This document shows, one piece after another, positions 51,600 to 60,987 of a stretch of 64,000 bases of DNA (within the stretch, counting starts at the first letter, position 1; each line of letters begins with the position of its first letter). The DNA is from Trinickia violacea. Its GTDB lineage: Bacteria > Pseudomonadota > Gammaproteobacteria > Burkholderiales > Burkholderiaceae. Both the position numbers and the translations under genes were made by a program. The stretch spans positions 2,976,001 to 3,040,000 of the forward strand of contig NZ_CP040078.1 in assembly GCF_005280735.1 (NCBI RefSeq), in the 5' to 3' direction. The notes beneath the pieces are model-generated. The model saw only the letters and a list, made by a program, of their open reading frames with translations. It did no database searches and had not been told where the DNA came from.

Positions 51600-53617
51600 G
51601 ACGCCTCCCGACGTACGTTCCCGACGGGGGCTTCACCTTCCTGCGTATGCGTAGCTGAGGAAGCATCACGGGACGTTTCCTGCATGCCCTCCGAACCCAG
51701 ATAAGCAGCGATGACCTTGGGATCGCGCCGGACTTCCGCTCCGTCACCCTCGGCGATCTTGTGGCCGAAATCCATTACGGTCACGCGATCGCAGATGCTC
51801 ATGACGACGTCCATGTGGTGCTCGATAAGAACGACCGAAATGCCGTGCTCGCGAATCTTGCGAATGATCGCTACGAGATCCGGCAGTGCCGCAGGCGGTA
51901 CACCGGCGGCCGGCTCATCCAGAAGCAGCAGGTCCGGGCCGAGCGCGAGCGCACGCGCGATCTCAAGGAGACGCATGCGTCCGTATGGCAAGTTAGATGC
52001 GCTCTCCCGAGCCACATCGTGCAGCCCGACGAATTCCAGCAGGGCGACCGCATGCTGCTGGGCCTCGCGAGCTTCGACACGGTAGCGGCGTGTGTTGAAA
52101 ACGACATCCAGCAACGACGAACGAAATGTGTGATGCAGGCCGACGAGCACGTTCTCGACACTTGTCATGTCGCCGAAAAGCTGCACGTTTTGAAACGTGC
52201 GGGCAATCCCCGCGAGCGCGATAGCCGATGGATGCCTGCCTGCTATCGCATCGCCGTGGAAACGCACGGTGCCTGCACTCGGCGCGTAGACGCCGCTGAG
52301 CACGTTCATCATCGTGCTCTTGCCCGAACCGTTCGGACCGATCAGCCCGTGGACAATGCCGCTGGCAACGTCAAGATCCAACCCATCCAATGCCTTCAGC
52401 CCGCCAAACTGCATAACGATGCCCTTGGCTTCGAGCAGCGGCTGCCCCGCTGTTCTCTTGCGCACTGGCCGGAATGCGTGACGCACACCAGACAATGATT
52501 CCGCCGTCTTGACACTCGGCGTTGCACGACGTCGGCCTCCCATCGCCTGCAAGACATAACCCATGATTCCGTCCGGAAGGTAATAGACCACGCCGAGAAT
52601 CAGCAAGCCAAAGATCGTGAGACGTTGCTGGGAAATGTCGTTCAGCGTGAAGGCGAAGACGAGAAATGCCCCGACAGCCACGAACGGAACGGCCAATTGC
52701 TTCGCCTTTATTTTCCCGCGCGCCAGGGCCGAGGTTGAATACAGCGCCACGGTCGCTGCAATGACGATCGTGATGTCCCGAAACAACGTGACGTCCGATA
52801 ACAGGCCAGGCAAGCCGACCACCACGGCAGCGCCGACAATCGCTCCCGAGCGCGTTCTACGGCCGCCCAGCGTGATGCCAAGCAGAAACAGCGTCGCGAG
52901 TTCGAAGTTGAACGTATTCGGCGCGATATATTCCTCGGAAAACGCGTACATGCCACCCGCGAGCCCGGCCAACGCTGCGCTGGCGACAAAGGCGAGCACC
53001 TTGAAGCGAAGCACGGAAACGCCCATGCAATTGGAGGCGACCGGACTTCCCCGAAGCGCGACAAAGGCACGGCCAATGTGCGATTCGAGCAGACGCGACA
53101 CGCCAACGAGCGTCAGTGCGACCACGATCAGCGTGAAGTAATAGAAATCGACTCCAGTCACCTGGTGCCCGAACACGACCGGCTTGAGCACCTGCAGCCC
53201 TTCGGGCCCGTTGGTCAGAAAGTCCATCTCGTTGAGCAAAATGCCCACGATGGTCCCGAAAGCCAAGGTGACCATCGCAAGATAGGGCCCTGTCACTCTC
53301 AGCGCGGGCACCGCAAGCAAGCTGCCGATAAACGCGGTGATCGCCATCGAGGCCGGCAGCACTGTCCAAAACGGAAGCCCGGCCTTCGCGAGCAACAGAC
53401 CGGTGCTGTATGCGCCGACACCGAATAGTCCCGCGTGACCGAGGGATATCTCTCCGGTATAGCCGACCACGATATCCAGTCCGAAGAGCAAGATCGCATA
53501 GATGCCGATCACCGTCAGCTGATGAACGTAGTAAGGGTTTTGCACAAGCCAAGGGAACGCCGCCAACACGATCACCAAGGCTGCAACTGGAAGTTTCCTA
53601 ATGCAGTCCATGTTCAC
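51593..53617 (-). CDS. Fused LivM-type permease and LivG-type ATPase
   Basis: A 674-residue fusion. Residues 1-360 form a LivM-type permease (GYTGEISLGHAGLFGVGAY, ALRGSPVASNCMGV, LGGRRTRSGAIVGA) with extra C-terminal helices. A linker of about 35 residues follows, then a LivG-type ATPase with Walker A GPNGSGKST at 427-435, Walker B LLLLDEPAAGVPP and the LivG-like NLPYGRMRLLEIARAL signature. Such fusions are known in proteobacteria. The start overlaps the LivH stop in ATGA, and the end overlaps LivF. The signature has Met-Arg where QQR or HQR is usual. Confidence 0.92.
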   Translation of the reverse strand: MNMDCIRKLPVAALVIVLAAFPWLVQNPYYVHQLTVIGIYAILLFGLDIVVGYTGEISLGHAGLFGVGAYSTGLLLAKAGLPFWTVLPASMAITAFIGSLLAVPALRVTGPYLAMVTLAFGTIVGILLNEMDFLTNGPEGLQVLKPVVFGHQVTGVDFYYFTLIVVALTLVGVSRLLESHIGRAFVALRGSPVASNCMGVSVLRFKVLAFVASAALAGLAGGMYAFSEEYIAPNTFNFELATLFLLGITLGGRRTRSGAIVGAAVVVGLPGLLSDVTLFRDITIVIAATVALYSTSALARGKIKAKQLAVPFVAVGAFLVFAFTLNDISQQRLTIFGLLILGVVYYLPDGIMGYVLQAMGGRRRATPSVKTAESLSGVRHAFRPVRKRTAGQPLLEAKGIVMQFGGLKALDGLDLDVASGIVHGLIGPNGSGKSTMMNVLSGVYAPSAGTVRFHGDAIAGRHPSAIALAGIARTFQNVQLFGDMTSVENVLVGLHHTFRSSLLDVVFNTRRYRVEAREAQQHAVALLEFVGLHDVARESASNLPYGRMRLLEIARALALGPDLLLLDEPAAGVPPAALPDLVAIIRKIREHGISVVLIEHHMDVVMSICDRVTVMDFGHKIAEGDGAEVRRDPKVIAAYLGSEGMQETSRDASSATHTQEGEAPVGNVRREASC

Positions 53618-54483
53618 ACCTTCTTGACGATCGTCTTGCCAAAAAGGCCTGCGGGCTTAACTGCCAGAACGACGAGCAGCAGAACGAGCCCAGGGACGTC
53701 CTTGTACCCCGTGGAGACGTAGTAGCCCGTGGCCGTCTCCGCGATTCCGAGGATGAGGCCGCCCACGATGGCGCCCACACCGGAGGTCAACCCGCCGATA
53801 ATCGCTACAGCAAAAGCCTTCAGTCCCAGCGACGCGCCCATTCCCGCGCCGGCCAGCGTCAGGGGCGCCACCAGCACACCGGCGAATGCCGCGGTCGCGC
53901 AGGACAGCGCGTATGAGAAGGTGATGACGAGACCGGTATTGATGCCCATCAGGCCCGCTGCGCCGCGATCGACGGCGGTGGCCACCACGGCCTTTCCGAA
54001 GATCGACTTGCGGTTGAAGAGCTCGATCGCGAGCATCATGGCGAGTGCGCCGACGACCACGACGATCTCCATGGGCAGCAGATTCGCCCCGCCGAGCTGC
54101 AACGGCATCTCCGGCACCGGAGAAGGGAACTTGACGTTCTCCTTGCCCCAGATGTTCTCGGCCACGTTCCTGACGATGATGCCAAGCGCGATCGTCGACA
54201 TGATCCAGCCCTCGGACTTTCTCTTTAGCGCCGGCTGCACGGCAAGCCGTTCGACGACGACGCCGAACAGCGCACCGAATACCAGAACGACCGGAATCAT
54301 CAACCAGTAGTTGACGTGCCCAACCACGGAAAACCCGACCAGCGCACCAACGGCCAGCGCTTCGCCATGTCCAAAATTCAGTGTCTCCGAAGTTGCAAAG
54401 GTCAGTTGGTATCCGAAGGCGACAACCGCATAGATCATCCCGACGGCGCAGCCGCTAAACAAGATTTGCAGCAGGACGTTCAT
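53614..54483 (-). CDS. Branched-chain-amino-acid-type ABC transporter permease (LivH type)
   Basis: A 289-residue permease with about eight hydrophobic segments, and LivH motifs TLNFGHGEALAVGAL near the N terminus and GLKAFAVAIIGGLTSGVGAIVGG near the C terminus. It starts 16 bases after the binding-protein gene and overlaps the next gene by four bases. Confidence 0.93.
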   Translation of the reverse strand: MNVLLQILFSGCAVGMIYAVVAFGYQLTFATSETLNFGHGEALAVGALVGFSVVGHVNYWLMIPVVLVFGALFGVVVERLAVQPALKRKSEGWIMSTIALGIIVRNVAENIWGKENVKFPSPVPEMPLQLGGANLLPMEIVVVVGALAMMLAIELFNRKSIFGKAVVATAVDRGAAGLMGINTGLVITFSYALSCATAAFAGVLVAPLTLAGAGMGASLGLKAFAVAIIGGLTSGVGAIVGGLILGIAETATGYYVSTGYKDVPGLVLLLVVLAVKPAGLFGKTIVKKV

Positions 54484-54499
54484 GAGCGCGCTCCGGGTC

Positions 54500-55675
54500 T
54501 CACTTGCTCTCGCCGACCTTGACCACCTCGCGATTTGCGATGGTCGCCATGAACGCCTGAGACGCGTTCTTGAAGAGTTCGTGATTGCTCTTTGAGAACG
54601 GCTTGTCGTAAGTCATCAACACGCCGTCGACTTTGACGTTGAGGTTTTCGAGCGCGTCCTTCACCTTGGGGCCGTCCGTCGAGCCCGCTTGCTTGATCGC
54701 CGCGGCAAGCAGGTACACGGTGTCATAGGCGGGCGCCGCCCATCCCAACGCCGCGATGCGCTCGACCTTGTAGGTCTTCTCGTAGTTCTGGACGAAATCC
54801 TTTCCCTTCTGGTTCGCCGAGGAAGCGACGAACGTCTGCGGGAAAATCGCCCCTTCCGCATTGGCGCCGGCGGTATCGATGAAGTTCGGCATCGACAACG
54901 TATGGCTGCCGATCATCGGGACCTTCCATCCGAGCTTCGTCATGCCGTTGGCGATCTGTGCGAGCTCGGGGCCCACCGCATAGGTGAGAATGACCTGGGC
55001 TCCCGCATCCTTCGCACGCAGCAGTTGCGGTGTCATGTCGACGTCGCCGACGTTGAACTTCTCAGTGGCGACGGGTTTCACCCCTCGCTTATCGAGCGCC
55101 GAGATCAGCTCCGCGCGCCCGAGCTGCCCGTAGTTCGTCGAGTCCGCGAGAATCGCCACCTTCTTGTATCCGCGCCGTCGCACCGCCTCTTCGGCAATCA
55201 TGTCGGCTTGGATGTTGTCGGGAAGCGAGACGCGGAATATGTAGTTGTCCGCGTACTGGGGAGGGCCGAACATCTTGGTCACTTCGGTCCCCGTCGGACC
55301 GGGCGTGATGACCGGGATTTTGGCTTCTTCGTAAAAGCGCGCGCTCGCCAGCATGACGCCGGTATTGATGATCCCGACGCTCGCCACGACGTGCTCTTTG
55401 TAGATCAGCTCCTGGGCCACCTGGGCGCCGCGCTCGTTCTTCGCTTCATCATCGCGCTCGACGAGTTGAAGCTGACGGCCGAGCACGCCGCCGCCACGGT
55501 TGATCTCATCGACAGCAAGGCGAACCGCATCGCGCATCGATATGCCCATCGGACTGGATCCGCCGGTAAACGGCCCCGACAGGCCGATCTTGATCGGCTC
55601 GGCAGCCTGTGCGGAAAACGTCATCGCGACGCCGAGAGCCATCGCGATCAAGCGCATCTTCAGCTTGGTGTCCAT
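54500..55675 (-). CDS. ABC transporter substrate-binding protein (Leu/Ile/Val-binding family)
   Basis: A 391-residue type I periplasmic binding protein with a signal peptide (residues 1-25, ending SAQA). IKIGLSGPFTGGSSPMGISM begins the first lobe, and LAVDEINRGGGVLGRQLQLVERDD is the family hallmark. GGAGGA precedes the ATG at 55675; the longer frame to 55708 would spoil the signal peptide. It follows the SDR gene by 60 bases. The ligand is unknown; the neighbouring oxidoreductases and CoA-transferase argue for an organic acid or alcohol rather than leucine. Confidence 0.92.
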   Translation of the reverse strand: MDTKLKMRLIAMALGVAMTFSAQAAEPIKIGLSGPFTGGSSPMGISMRDAVRLAVDEINRGGGVLGRQLQLVERDDEAKNERGAQVAQELIYKEHVVASVGIINTGVMLASARFYEEAKIPVITPGPTGTEVTKMFGPPQYADNYIFRVSLPDNIQADMIAEEAVRRRGYKKVAILADSTNYGQLGRAELISALDKRGVKPVATEKFNVGDVDMTPQLLRAKDAGAQVILTYAVGPELAQIANGMTKLGWKVPMIGSHTLSMPNFIDTAGANAEGAIFPQTFVASSANQKGKDFVQNYEKTYKVERIAALGWAAPAYDTVYLLAAAIKQAGSTDGPKVKDALENLNVKVDGVLMTYDKPFSKSNHELFKNASQAFMATIANREVVKVGESK

Positions 55676-55735
55676 CTTCGTCTCCTCCGATACGGAGTGT
55701 GTGTGCAAGGGCGTGCCAGGCGCCCCGATTTTTCT

Positions 55736-56485
55736 TTAGTGAATATGCAGGCCGCCGTTGACGTCCAGGACGACGCCCGTGACGTAGCTCGACAAGTCGC
55801 TCGCTAAAAAGAGAAACGCATTCGCGATGTCGAGCGGCGAACCGAGTCTCCCCATCGGCGTGCTGTTGGCGACGGCCTGCTTGCCGTCGTCCGTGATCTT
55901 TCCCTGCAGCAGTTCGGTGTCGATCAGTCCGGGCGCAACCGCATTGACGCGAATCCCGTCCGGCCCGAGCTCGCGTGCCATCGCTTTCGCGAGCGTCTGC
56001 ACGCCGCCTTTTGCGGCTGCGTAATGCGGGCCGCCCAGCACGCCGCCGCCGCGCTGCGCTGCGACCGAGCCCATGCAGGCGATGTTGCCGCTCTTGCGCG
56101 ATCGGAAGTGTGGAACGACCGCGCGCGACATATTGAAGGCGCCGCGCAGGCTGACATCGAAAACGAGGTTGTAGTCGTCCTCTGTGCTGTCCATGAGCCG
56201 TTTCGCCTGACTGACCCCGGCGTTGTTGATGAGGATGTCGACGTGCCCGAATGCAGCGATCACTTCCTCGACGACCGCCTTGCACCGCTCGGCATCGCGC
56301 ACGTCACACGCGTATCCGCGGTGCGCTTCCCCGATTTCCTTTGCAGCGTGGCTTGCGGTGGCGCCATCCAGATCAAGCAGCGCAACACGCGCGCCTTCCT
56401 GCGCAAACCGCTTCGCCGTTGCCCAGCCGATCCCGCGCAACGACGCAGCGCCGGTTACGATTGCGACTTTGTCTCTTAGCAGCAT
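55736..56485 (-). CDS. SDR-family oxidoreductase
   Basis: A 249-residue SDR of the FabG-like type: TGAASLRGIG near residues 11-20, NNAG at about 86-89, Tyr in HYAAAKGG, and the end VTGVVLDVNGGLHIH. The Ser-Tyr-Lys set is present. The cofactor motif has an extra Leu-Arg compared with a plain TGxxxGIG. AGGAG precedes the ATG. It lies in the ABC-importer operon between the quinone-oxidoreductase-like gene and the binding-protein gene. Likely reaction: oxidation of a secondary alcohol intermediate. Confidence 0.9.
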   Translation of the reverse strand: MLLRDKVAIVTGAASLRGIGWATAKRFAQEGARVALLDLDGATASHAAKEIGEAHRGYACDVRDAERCKAVVEEVIAAFGHVDILINNAGVSQAKRLMDSTEDDYNLVFDVSLRGAFNMSRAVVPHFRSRKSGNIACMGSVAAQRGGGVLGGPHYAAAKGGVQTLAKAMARELGPDGIRVNAVAPGLIDTELLQGKITDDGKQAVANSTPMGRLGSPLDIANAFLFLASDLSSYVTGVVLDVNGGLHIH

Positions 56486-56520
56486 GAACTCCTCCTATGG
56501 ATCGATGTGGCTCGTGTCGC

Positions 56521-57507
56521 TCACGGAATCAAAACGACCGAGCCATGTGTTTTGCCCGCCGAGAGATCAGCGTGCGCTTGCGCCGCATCACGCAGCGGGT
56601 AGGCATTCCCGACCTTGATCTTCAGCTTGCCTTCCCCGATAAGGTCGAACAAAGCCTTGACGCCCGCCTGGAAGTCACTCGCGTCCGCCGTGTACTGACT
56701 GACGGTCGGACGCGTCACGAACAGCGAGCCCCGATTGCGCAACGACATCAAGGACACGGAACCTGGATCCCCCGACGGCCAGCCGTAAGACGCGACGAGT
56801 CCGAACCGCTTCGCGCATTGAAGCGACCGTTCGAACGTCTCCACGCCGATGCTCTCGTAGACAACCGACACCCCTTGCCCACCGGTGGCGTCCTTGACGA
56901 CCTGCACGAAGTCTTCATCCGGCATCAGCACGGGATGCGGACAACCGAATTCGCGCAGCAGCGCGACTTTCTCCGGTGTACCGGCGGTGCCGATGACTTT
57001 CACGCCGAGATGCGCGAGCCACTGGATGAGAATCAGGCCGACACCGCCCGCTGCCGCATGGACCAGTGCGGAATCGCCCCTGCCAATCGTGCGCAGACGC
57101 GTCGCCAGGTACCACGCGGTCAAGCCGCGAAACAGCGCGCCGGCCGCGATATCTGCGGGCATCGAGGGGTCCGGCAGCCGGATGACGCGCTCTGCCGGCA
57201 CGACGCGCTCCTCCGCGTAGCTGCCCGCCACAAAGTACAGGTAGGCGACGCGGTCGCCGCGCGCCACGTGGTGCACGCCCTCGCCGACTTCCTCAGCGAC
57301 GCCCACGGCTGCAAAGCCGACCCCAGTCGGCAACGCGGCAGGCAGCAAACCGCCGCGGATCTGCGTATCGATAAAGTCGACGCCGATGGCCTCGTGCCGC
57401 ACCCTCACCTCGTTGTTCCCGGCATGACGTACCGGCTCATCGACCAGACGCATCACCTCGGGGCCGCCCGTCTCTACGACGACAACTCGTTTGAAGCTCT
57501 CGCTCAT
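56521..57507 (-). CDS. Quinone oxidoreductase-like MDR-family protein
   Basis: A 328-residue medium-chain dehydrogenase/reductase lacking the zinc ligands of alcohol dehydrogenases. VHAAAGGVGLILIQWLAHLGVKVIGT is the NADPH site, and YPLRDAAQAHADLSAGKTHGSVVL is the typical end. It resembles NADPH:quinone reductase QorA and enoyl reductases. It may reduce an unsaturated ketone or enoyl intermediate. ATG 57507 has GAGG upstream; an open extension is basic and unlikely. Part of the ten-gene operon. Confidence 0.9.
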   Translation of the reverse strand: MSESFKRVVVVETGGPEVMRLVDEPVRHAGNNEVRVRHEAIGVDFIDTQIRGGLLPAALPTGVGFAAVGVAEEVGEGVHHVARGDRVAYLYFVAGSYAEERVVPAERVIRLPDPSMPADIAAGALFRGLTAWYLATRLRTIGRGDSALVHAAAGGVGLILIQWLAHLGVKVIGTAGTPEKVALLREFGCPHPVLMPDEDFVQVVKDATGGQGVSVVYESIGVETFERSLQCAKRFGLVASYGWPSGDPGSVSLMSLRNRGSLFVTRPTVSQYTADASDFQAGVKALFDLIGEGKLKIKVGNAYPLRDAAQAHADLSAGKTHGSVVLIP

Positions 57508-57545
57508 TTGTACCAACCTCGTAACCGTTTCAGAAATCGCTCGAT

Positions 57546-58337
57546 CTACTGCGCGGTCCAGCCGCCGTCCACAAGAACACACGTGCCGGTCACCATCGCC
57601 GCAGCCGGAGACGCCAGATAGACCGCGGCGGCGGCGATGTCTTCGACCTTCGCCATGTGGCCCATCGGTATCTTCGAGACGAGAAAATCAAACTTCTCTT
57701 TCGTGTCGACGATCTTGCGCACGAGCGGCGTATCGACGAACGTCGGGCCGATGCTGTTCACGCGGACGCCCTTGTCAGCAAGTTCGACCGCCATCGCTTT
57801 GGTGAGGCCTTCGATCGCGTGCTTGTTCATGCAGTAGACCGTGCGGTTAGGCGAACCGATGTGTCCCATTTGCGACGACACGTTGATCACCGCACCTCCC
57901 GTCGCGAGCCGTTCGGGATCTTCGAGCATCTTCCTGACCGCTGCCTGCGACACGACAAACGCGGCGCGAACGTTGAGATTGCACATGAAATCCAGATGCT
58001 CGTCCGTCACTTCGACGAACGGCTCGGGAATGTTCGTGCCCGCGTTGTTGACAACGATGTCGAGCCGGGGCAGTTCTCGAATGAGTGCACGTACGGCCGT
58101 CGAGTCGGTCACGTCGCATTCGCGCACAATCGCGCGGCCGCCCGTTTCGGCGATATGCGCAGCCACCGTTTCCAACTCTTTCTGAACGAGAGAAACGAGT
58201 ACCACCTCCGCGCCGGCTTCGGCCAGAGCGGCGGCGATGGCGGCGCCGATTCCCGCGCCAGCGCCCGTGATCAAAGCAGTCCTACCGTCGAGCCGAAACA
58301 TGGGCAATACGCGGTTGAACGTCGTAGCTGTATTCAT
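57546..58337 (-). CDS. SDR-family oxidoreductase
   Basis: A 263-residue SDR with TGAGAGIG near 24-31, NNAG near 97-100, the Ser-Tyr-Lys set in NVSSQMGH and VYCMNKHAIEG, and the end VLVDGGWTAQ. It is not closely similar to the SDR at 55736, so the two probably act on different intermediates. AGGAAG precedes the ATG. It follows the CoA-transferase gene by 91 bases. Confidence 0.9.
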   Translation of the reverse strand: MNTATTFNRVLPMFRLDGRTALITGAGAGIGAAIAAALAEAGAEVVLVSLVQKELETVAAHIAETGGRAIVRECDVTDSTAVRALIRELPRLDIVVNNAGTNIPEPFVEVTDEHLDFMCNLNVRAAFVVSQAAVRKMLEDPERLATGGAVINVSSQMGHIGSPNRTVYCMNKHAIEGLTKAMAVELADKGVRVNSIGPTFVDTPLVRKIVDTKEKFDFLVSKIPMGHMAKVEDIAAAAVYLASPAAAMVTGTCVLVDGGWTAQ

Positions 58338-58428
58338 GGTGTCTTCCTGATACTGGTGTGATTTCTTTGCCGTGTAGCGGCAACAGCAACACGCTCGATG
58401 TCCGCAATCGCTGCGGGCGCGCCGGAGA

Positions 58429-59673
58429 TCAAATGACTCCCCGTGCCGACGCCGCTCGCACCTCTTCCGAGGAAAGTCCTAGCAAGCCGCCATAGACCGA
58501 TTCGTTGTCCGCTCCCAGCGCACGGCCTGCATGGCGGAACGTGGGCGGAGTCTCCGAAAGCCGCGGCAATGGCGCAGGCACCACGAGATCCCCCGCTCGG
58601 AGGTCGTGGACATGCAGGAGATTTCCACGCGCCTTGTATTGCTCGTCTTCGAAGATCTCCTTGATGGAATAGATCTGTGCGCAGGGCACCTCGCCGGCGC
58701 GAGTCTTCTCGAGAACCTCCGTCAGCGAATGCTTGCCCATCCACGTCGAAACGACCGTATTGATGTATTGGCGATTCGCGACCCGGATGGCGCTCGTCTG
58801 AAACTCGCGCGCGAGCTCGGGGGAGCCCATGACGTCCGCCAGCCGCAGAAACATCTTGTCGTTCGTGCATGCGAGTGCCACCCATTCGCCCGTGCGCGTC
58901 CGATAGTGGCTGTGTGGGACGACGTTGACCGTATCGGCTCCCATCCGCTCGCGCACCGTGCCGAATTTCGCGTAGGCGGGCGCGATTTCATCCAGCAGGC
59001 GGAATACGGATTCGTAGAGGCCGAGATCGATGAACTGCCCTTTGCCTGTCTTCTCGCGGGCGCGCAATGCCGTCAGCACGCCGATGGCTCCCCACATTCC
59101 CGAGACGTAGTCCGCCATTGAAGTCGAGCCCGGCACTACGGGAGGGCCGTCCGCTTCTCCGGCGAGCCACGACAAACCTGCAAATGCGTGAGCGATTCGC
59201 GCAAAGCCGGGTTCGCCGCGCTTCGGGCCAGTTTGGCCATAGGCGCTGATGCGCAGCATCACGAGCCCGGGATTGATCTCGCGCAGCGCCTCGAAACCGA
59301 TTCCCCATTTCTCGAGCGTGCCGGGGCGAAAGTTTTCGAGCACGACATCCGATTTCTCGACGAGCTGCCTGAACAGGGCGACGCCCTCGGGCTTACGCAG
59401 ATCGAGCGTGATCGCCTTTTTGTTGCGAGCCTCACTGAGCCACACAAGACTGTCGCCGCACTCGGTCGCCGTACCGAACTGGCGTAGCGAATCGCCACCG
59501 CCCGGCTGCTCGACCTTGATCACTTCCGCGCCGAAATCGGCAAGGATCGTTCCGCAAAAAGGCGCGGCAACGAAGGTCGCGATATCGAGCACCCGCAATC
59601 CTTCGAGCGCGCTCGTTTTCGGGATCTCATGGTCGGCAAGAGGCGGCGTCGCCTGCCGCAACGGAGTATTCAT
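58429..59673 (-). CDS. CaiB/BaiF-type (family III) CoA-transferase
   Basis: A 414-residue family III CoA-transferase. LEGLRVLDIATFVAAPFCG near the start, LTLDLRKPEG-like KKAITLDLRKPEGVALF, and GFARIAHAFAGLS are typical, and the catalytic Asp is likely in TSMADYVSGMWG. It moves CoA from an acyl-CoA such as succinyl-CoA to a free acid. ATG 59673 is used because the conserved domain begins soon after; the frame stays open to 60903 only as the antisense of the LysR gene. It is the first gene of the operon and divergent from LysR. Confidence 0.9.
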   Translation of the reverse strand: MNTPLRQATPPLADHEIPKTSALEGLRVLDIATFVAAPFCGTILADFGAEVIKVEQPGGGDSLRQFGTATECGDSLVWLSEARNKKAITLDLRKPEGVALFRQLVEKSDVVLENFRPGTLEKWGIGFEALREINPGLVMLRISAYGQTGPKRGEPGFARIAHAFAGLSWLAGEADGPPVVPGSTSMADYVSGMWGAIGVLTALRAREKTGKGQFIDLGLYESVFRLLDEIAPAYAKFGTVRERMGADTVNVVPHSHYRTRTGEWVALACTNDKMFLRLADVMGSPELAREFQTSAIRVANRQYINTVVSTWMGKHSLTEVLEKTRAGEVPCAQIYSIKEIFEDEQYKARGNLLHVHDLRAGDLVVPAPLPRLSETPPTFRHAGRALGADNESVYGGLLGLSSEEVRAASARGVI

Positions 59674-59770
59674 TAAGGTCGTCCCCAAGTTCTGTGAGTT
59701 GAATGAGCAGATCCTGTTGGGAGTACTGTAAGTCCGTTCGAGTGAACTGATAATCGCGTTTGTCGTGTCG

Positions 59771-59783
59771 ATTGTGCAGTTTC
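59771..59783. promoter_or_regulatory. 13-bp motif in the CoA-transferase/LysR divergent promoter
   Basis: ATTGTGCAGTTTC lies 98 bases before the CoA-transferase start and 74 bases before the LysR start. Its exact reverse complement occurs at 60858-60870 in front of the MaoC-like gene. Probably the binding site of the LysR protein encoded between them. Confidence 0.6.
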
Positions 59784-59856
59784 GCGATACAGTAATTCCA
59801 AGCTCCCCTGCACGAACGCCGTGCGGGTTTCCCCTTTCATTCAAGCCAGTCCGACC

Positions 59857-60816
59857 ATGAAACAACTTCCGAAATCTCTGAGTGCGCTCAATCTCCGTTT
59901 GCTGCAAACATTCTTGCTCGTGGGCAAGCAAAGCAGTTTCCGAATCGCAGCCGAGAAGGCCTATCGCTCGCCATCCGCGGTCAGCGCTCAAATCCGTCAG
60001 CTCGAGGAACAGCTGGGCGTCGCGCTTTTTCACCGGACCACACGCAACGTTCGTCTGACCGAGGAAGGCGAGCAGCTTCTCGAATGTGCGCAACGTGCCC
60101 TGCTCGAAGTCGAGTCCGGGCTGCGCAGGATTCAGGAATCGGCCGACGTCAAACGCGGGCGCGTTGCGCTTTCCTGCTCGCCCACCATCGCCGAGACGCG
60201 CCTTGCGAGGGTGCTCGCGGCATTCGAGAAGGACTACCCCGGAATCGAGGTCTCGGTGCGCGAACTCACTTCCAGTGCCCTGTTCGAAAGCGTGCGCAAG
60301 CGCGAGGTGGACTTCGGCATCGGCCCGGCGATCGATACCGTCGAGTTCGAGTTCGATCCTGTGCTCGACGATCCTCTCTATGCGTTGGTGCCGAAACGAT
60401 TCATCTCCACCACCAAATCCACCATACCGCTCGCAGCGCTCACGAACATGCCGCTCTTGATGCTGAATTCGGCGACGGCGCTGCGCGGCATGGTCGACGC
60501 CGCCATGCGCGAGCGCAACCTCTCGTTCTCGACTCGCTACGAGTTCGCTCAGGCTCAGACATTGATTTCGATGGCCTCGGCGGGCCTGGGCGCCGCGATG
60601 CTCCCCAAGGTCGTGCTGCCTGTGACGATTCATCCTTCCACCTACGCCTTGCGCATCACGAGCCCGACGCTGACTCGTCAAGTGTCCGTGATCACGCTGC
60701 GCGGCCAGAAGCTCTCGCCGGCCTCCTTGCGCCTCGTGGAGTTGCTGAGGCAGCTGATACCGAACGCCGACGAACGGCGCCAAGTCCCGTCTCGCGGCGG
60801 GCGCCTCGACATCTGA
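59857..60816 (+). CDS. LysR-family regulator of the CoA-transferase/importer island
   Basis: A 319-residue LysR protein with the DNA-binding helix pair LRLLQTFLLVGKQSSFRIAAEKA and SPSAVSAQIRQLEEQLGVAL, followed by an effector domain starting GRVALSCSPTIAETRLARVL. ATG 59857 is preferred over an upstream GTG at 59821 because it starts just before the helix-turn-helix. It is flanked on both sides by promoters carrying the same 13-bp motif, so it likely controls the divergent operon and the downstream MaoC-like gene. Confidence 0.92.
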   Translation: MKQLPKSLSALNLRLLQTFLLVGKQSSFRIAAEKAYRSPSAVSAQIRQLEEQLGVALFHRTTRNVRLTEEGEQLLECAQRALLEVESGLRRIQESADVKRGRVALSCSPTIAETRLARVLAAFEKDYPGIEVSVRELTSSALFESVRKREVDFGIGPAIDTVEFEFDPVLDDPLYALVPKRFISTTKSTIPLAALTNMPLLMLNSATALRGMVDAAMRERNLSFSTRYEFAQAQTLISMASAGLGAAMLPKVVLPVTIHPSTYALRITSPTLTRQVSVITLRGQKLSPASLRLVELLRQLIPNADERRQVPSRGGRLDI

Positions 60817-60857
60817 GGCAGGGTGCATCGCAGCCTGCGGCCCGCCAACTGTGCTTT

Positions 60858-60870
60858 GAAACTGCACAAT
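60858..60870. promoter_or_regulatory. 13-bp motif before the MaoC-like gene
   Basis: GAAACTGCACAAT is the exact reverse complement of the motif at 59771-59783. It lies 117 bases before the hydratase ATG and 42 bases after the LysR stop. Confidence 0.6.
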
Positions 60871-60987
60871 TGGCGCGATATGTTGAATTGTCTCGTCACT
60901 CATTCTTCGTTACATTGACCAGAAGATCGATCTGAAACCGAGCCAAAAGGGTCAACTAAAGGTTCGAATTGACGAGGACGTTAGAGC

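Noticed and set aside
59674..60903. N-terminal extension of the CoA-transferase frame to 824 residues
   Set aside because: The extension is antisense to the LysR gene; the CoA-transferase domain starts just after ATG 59673.
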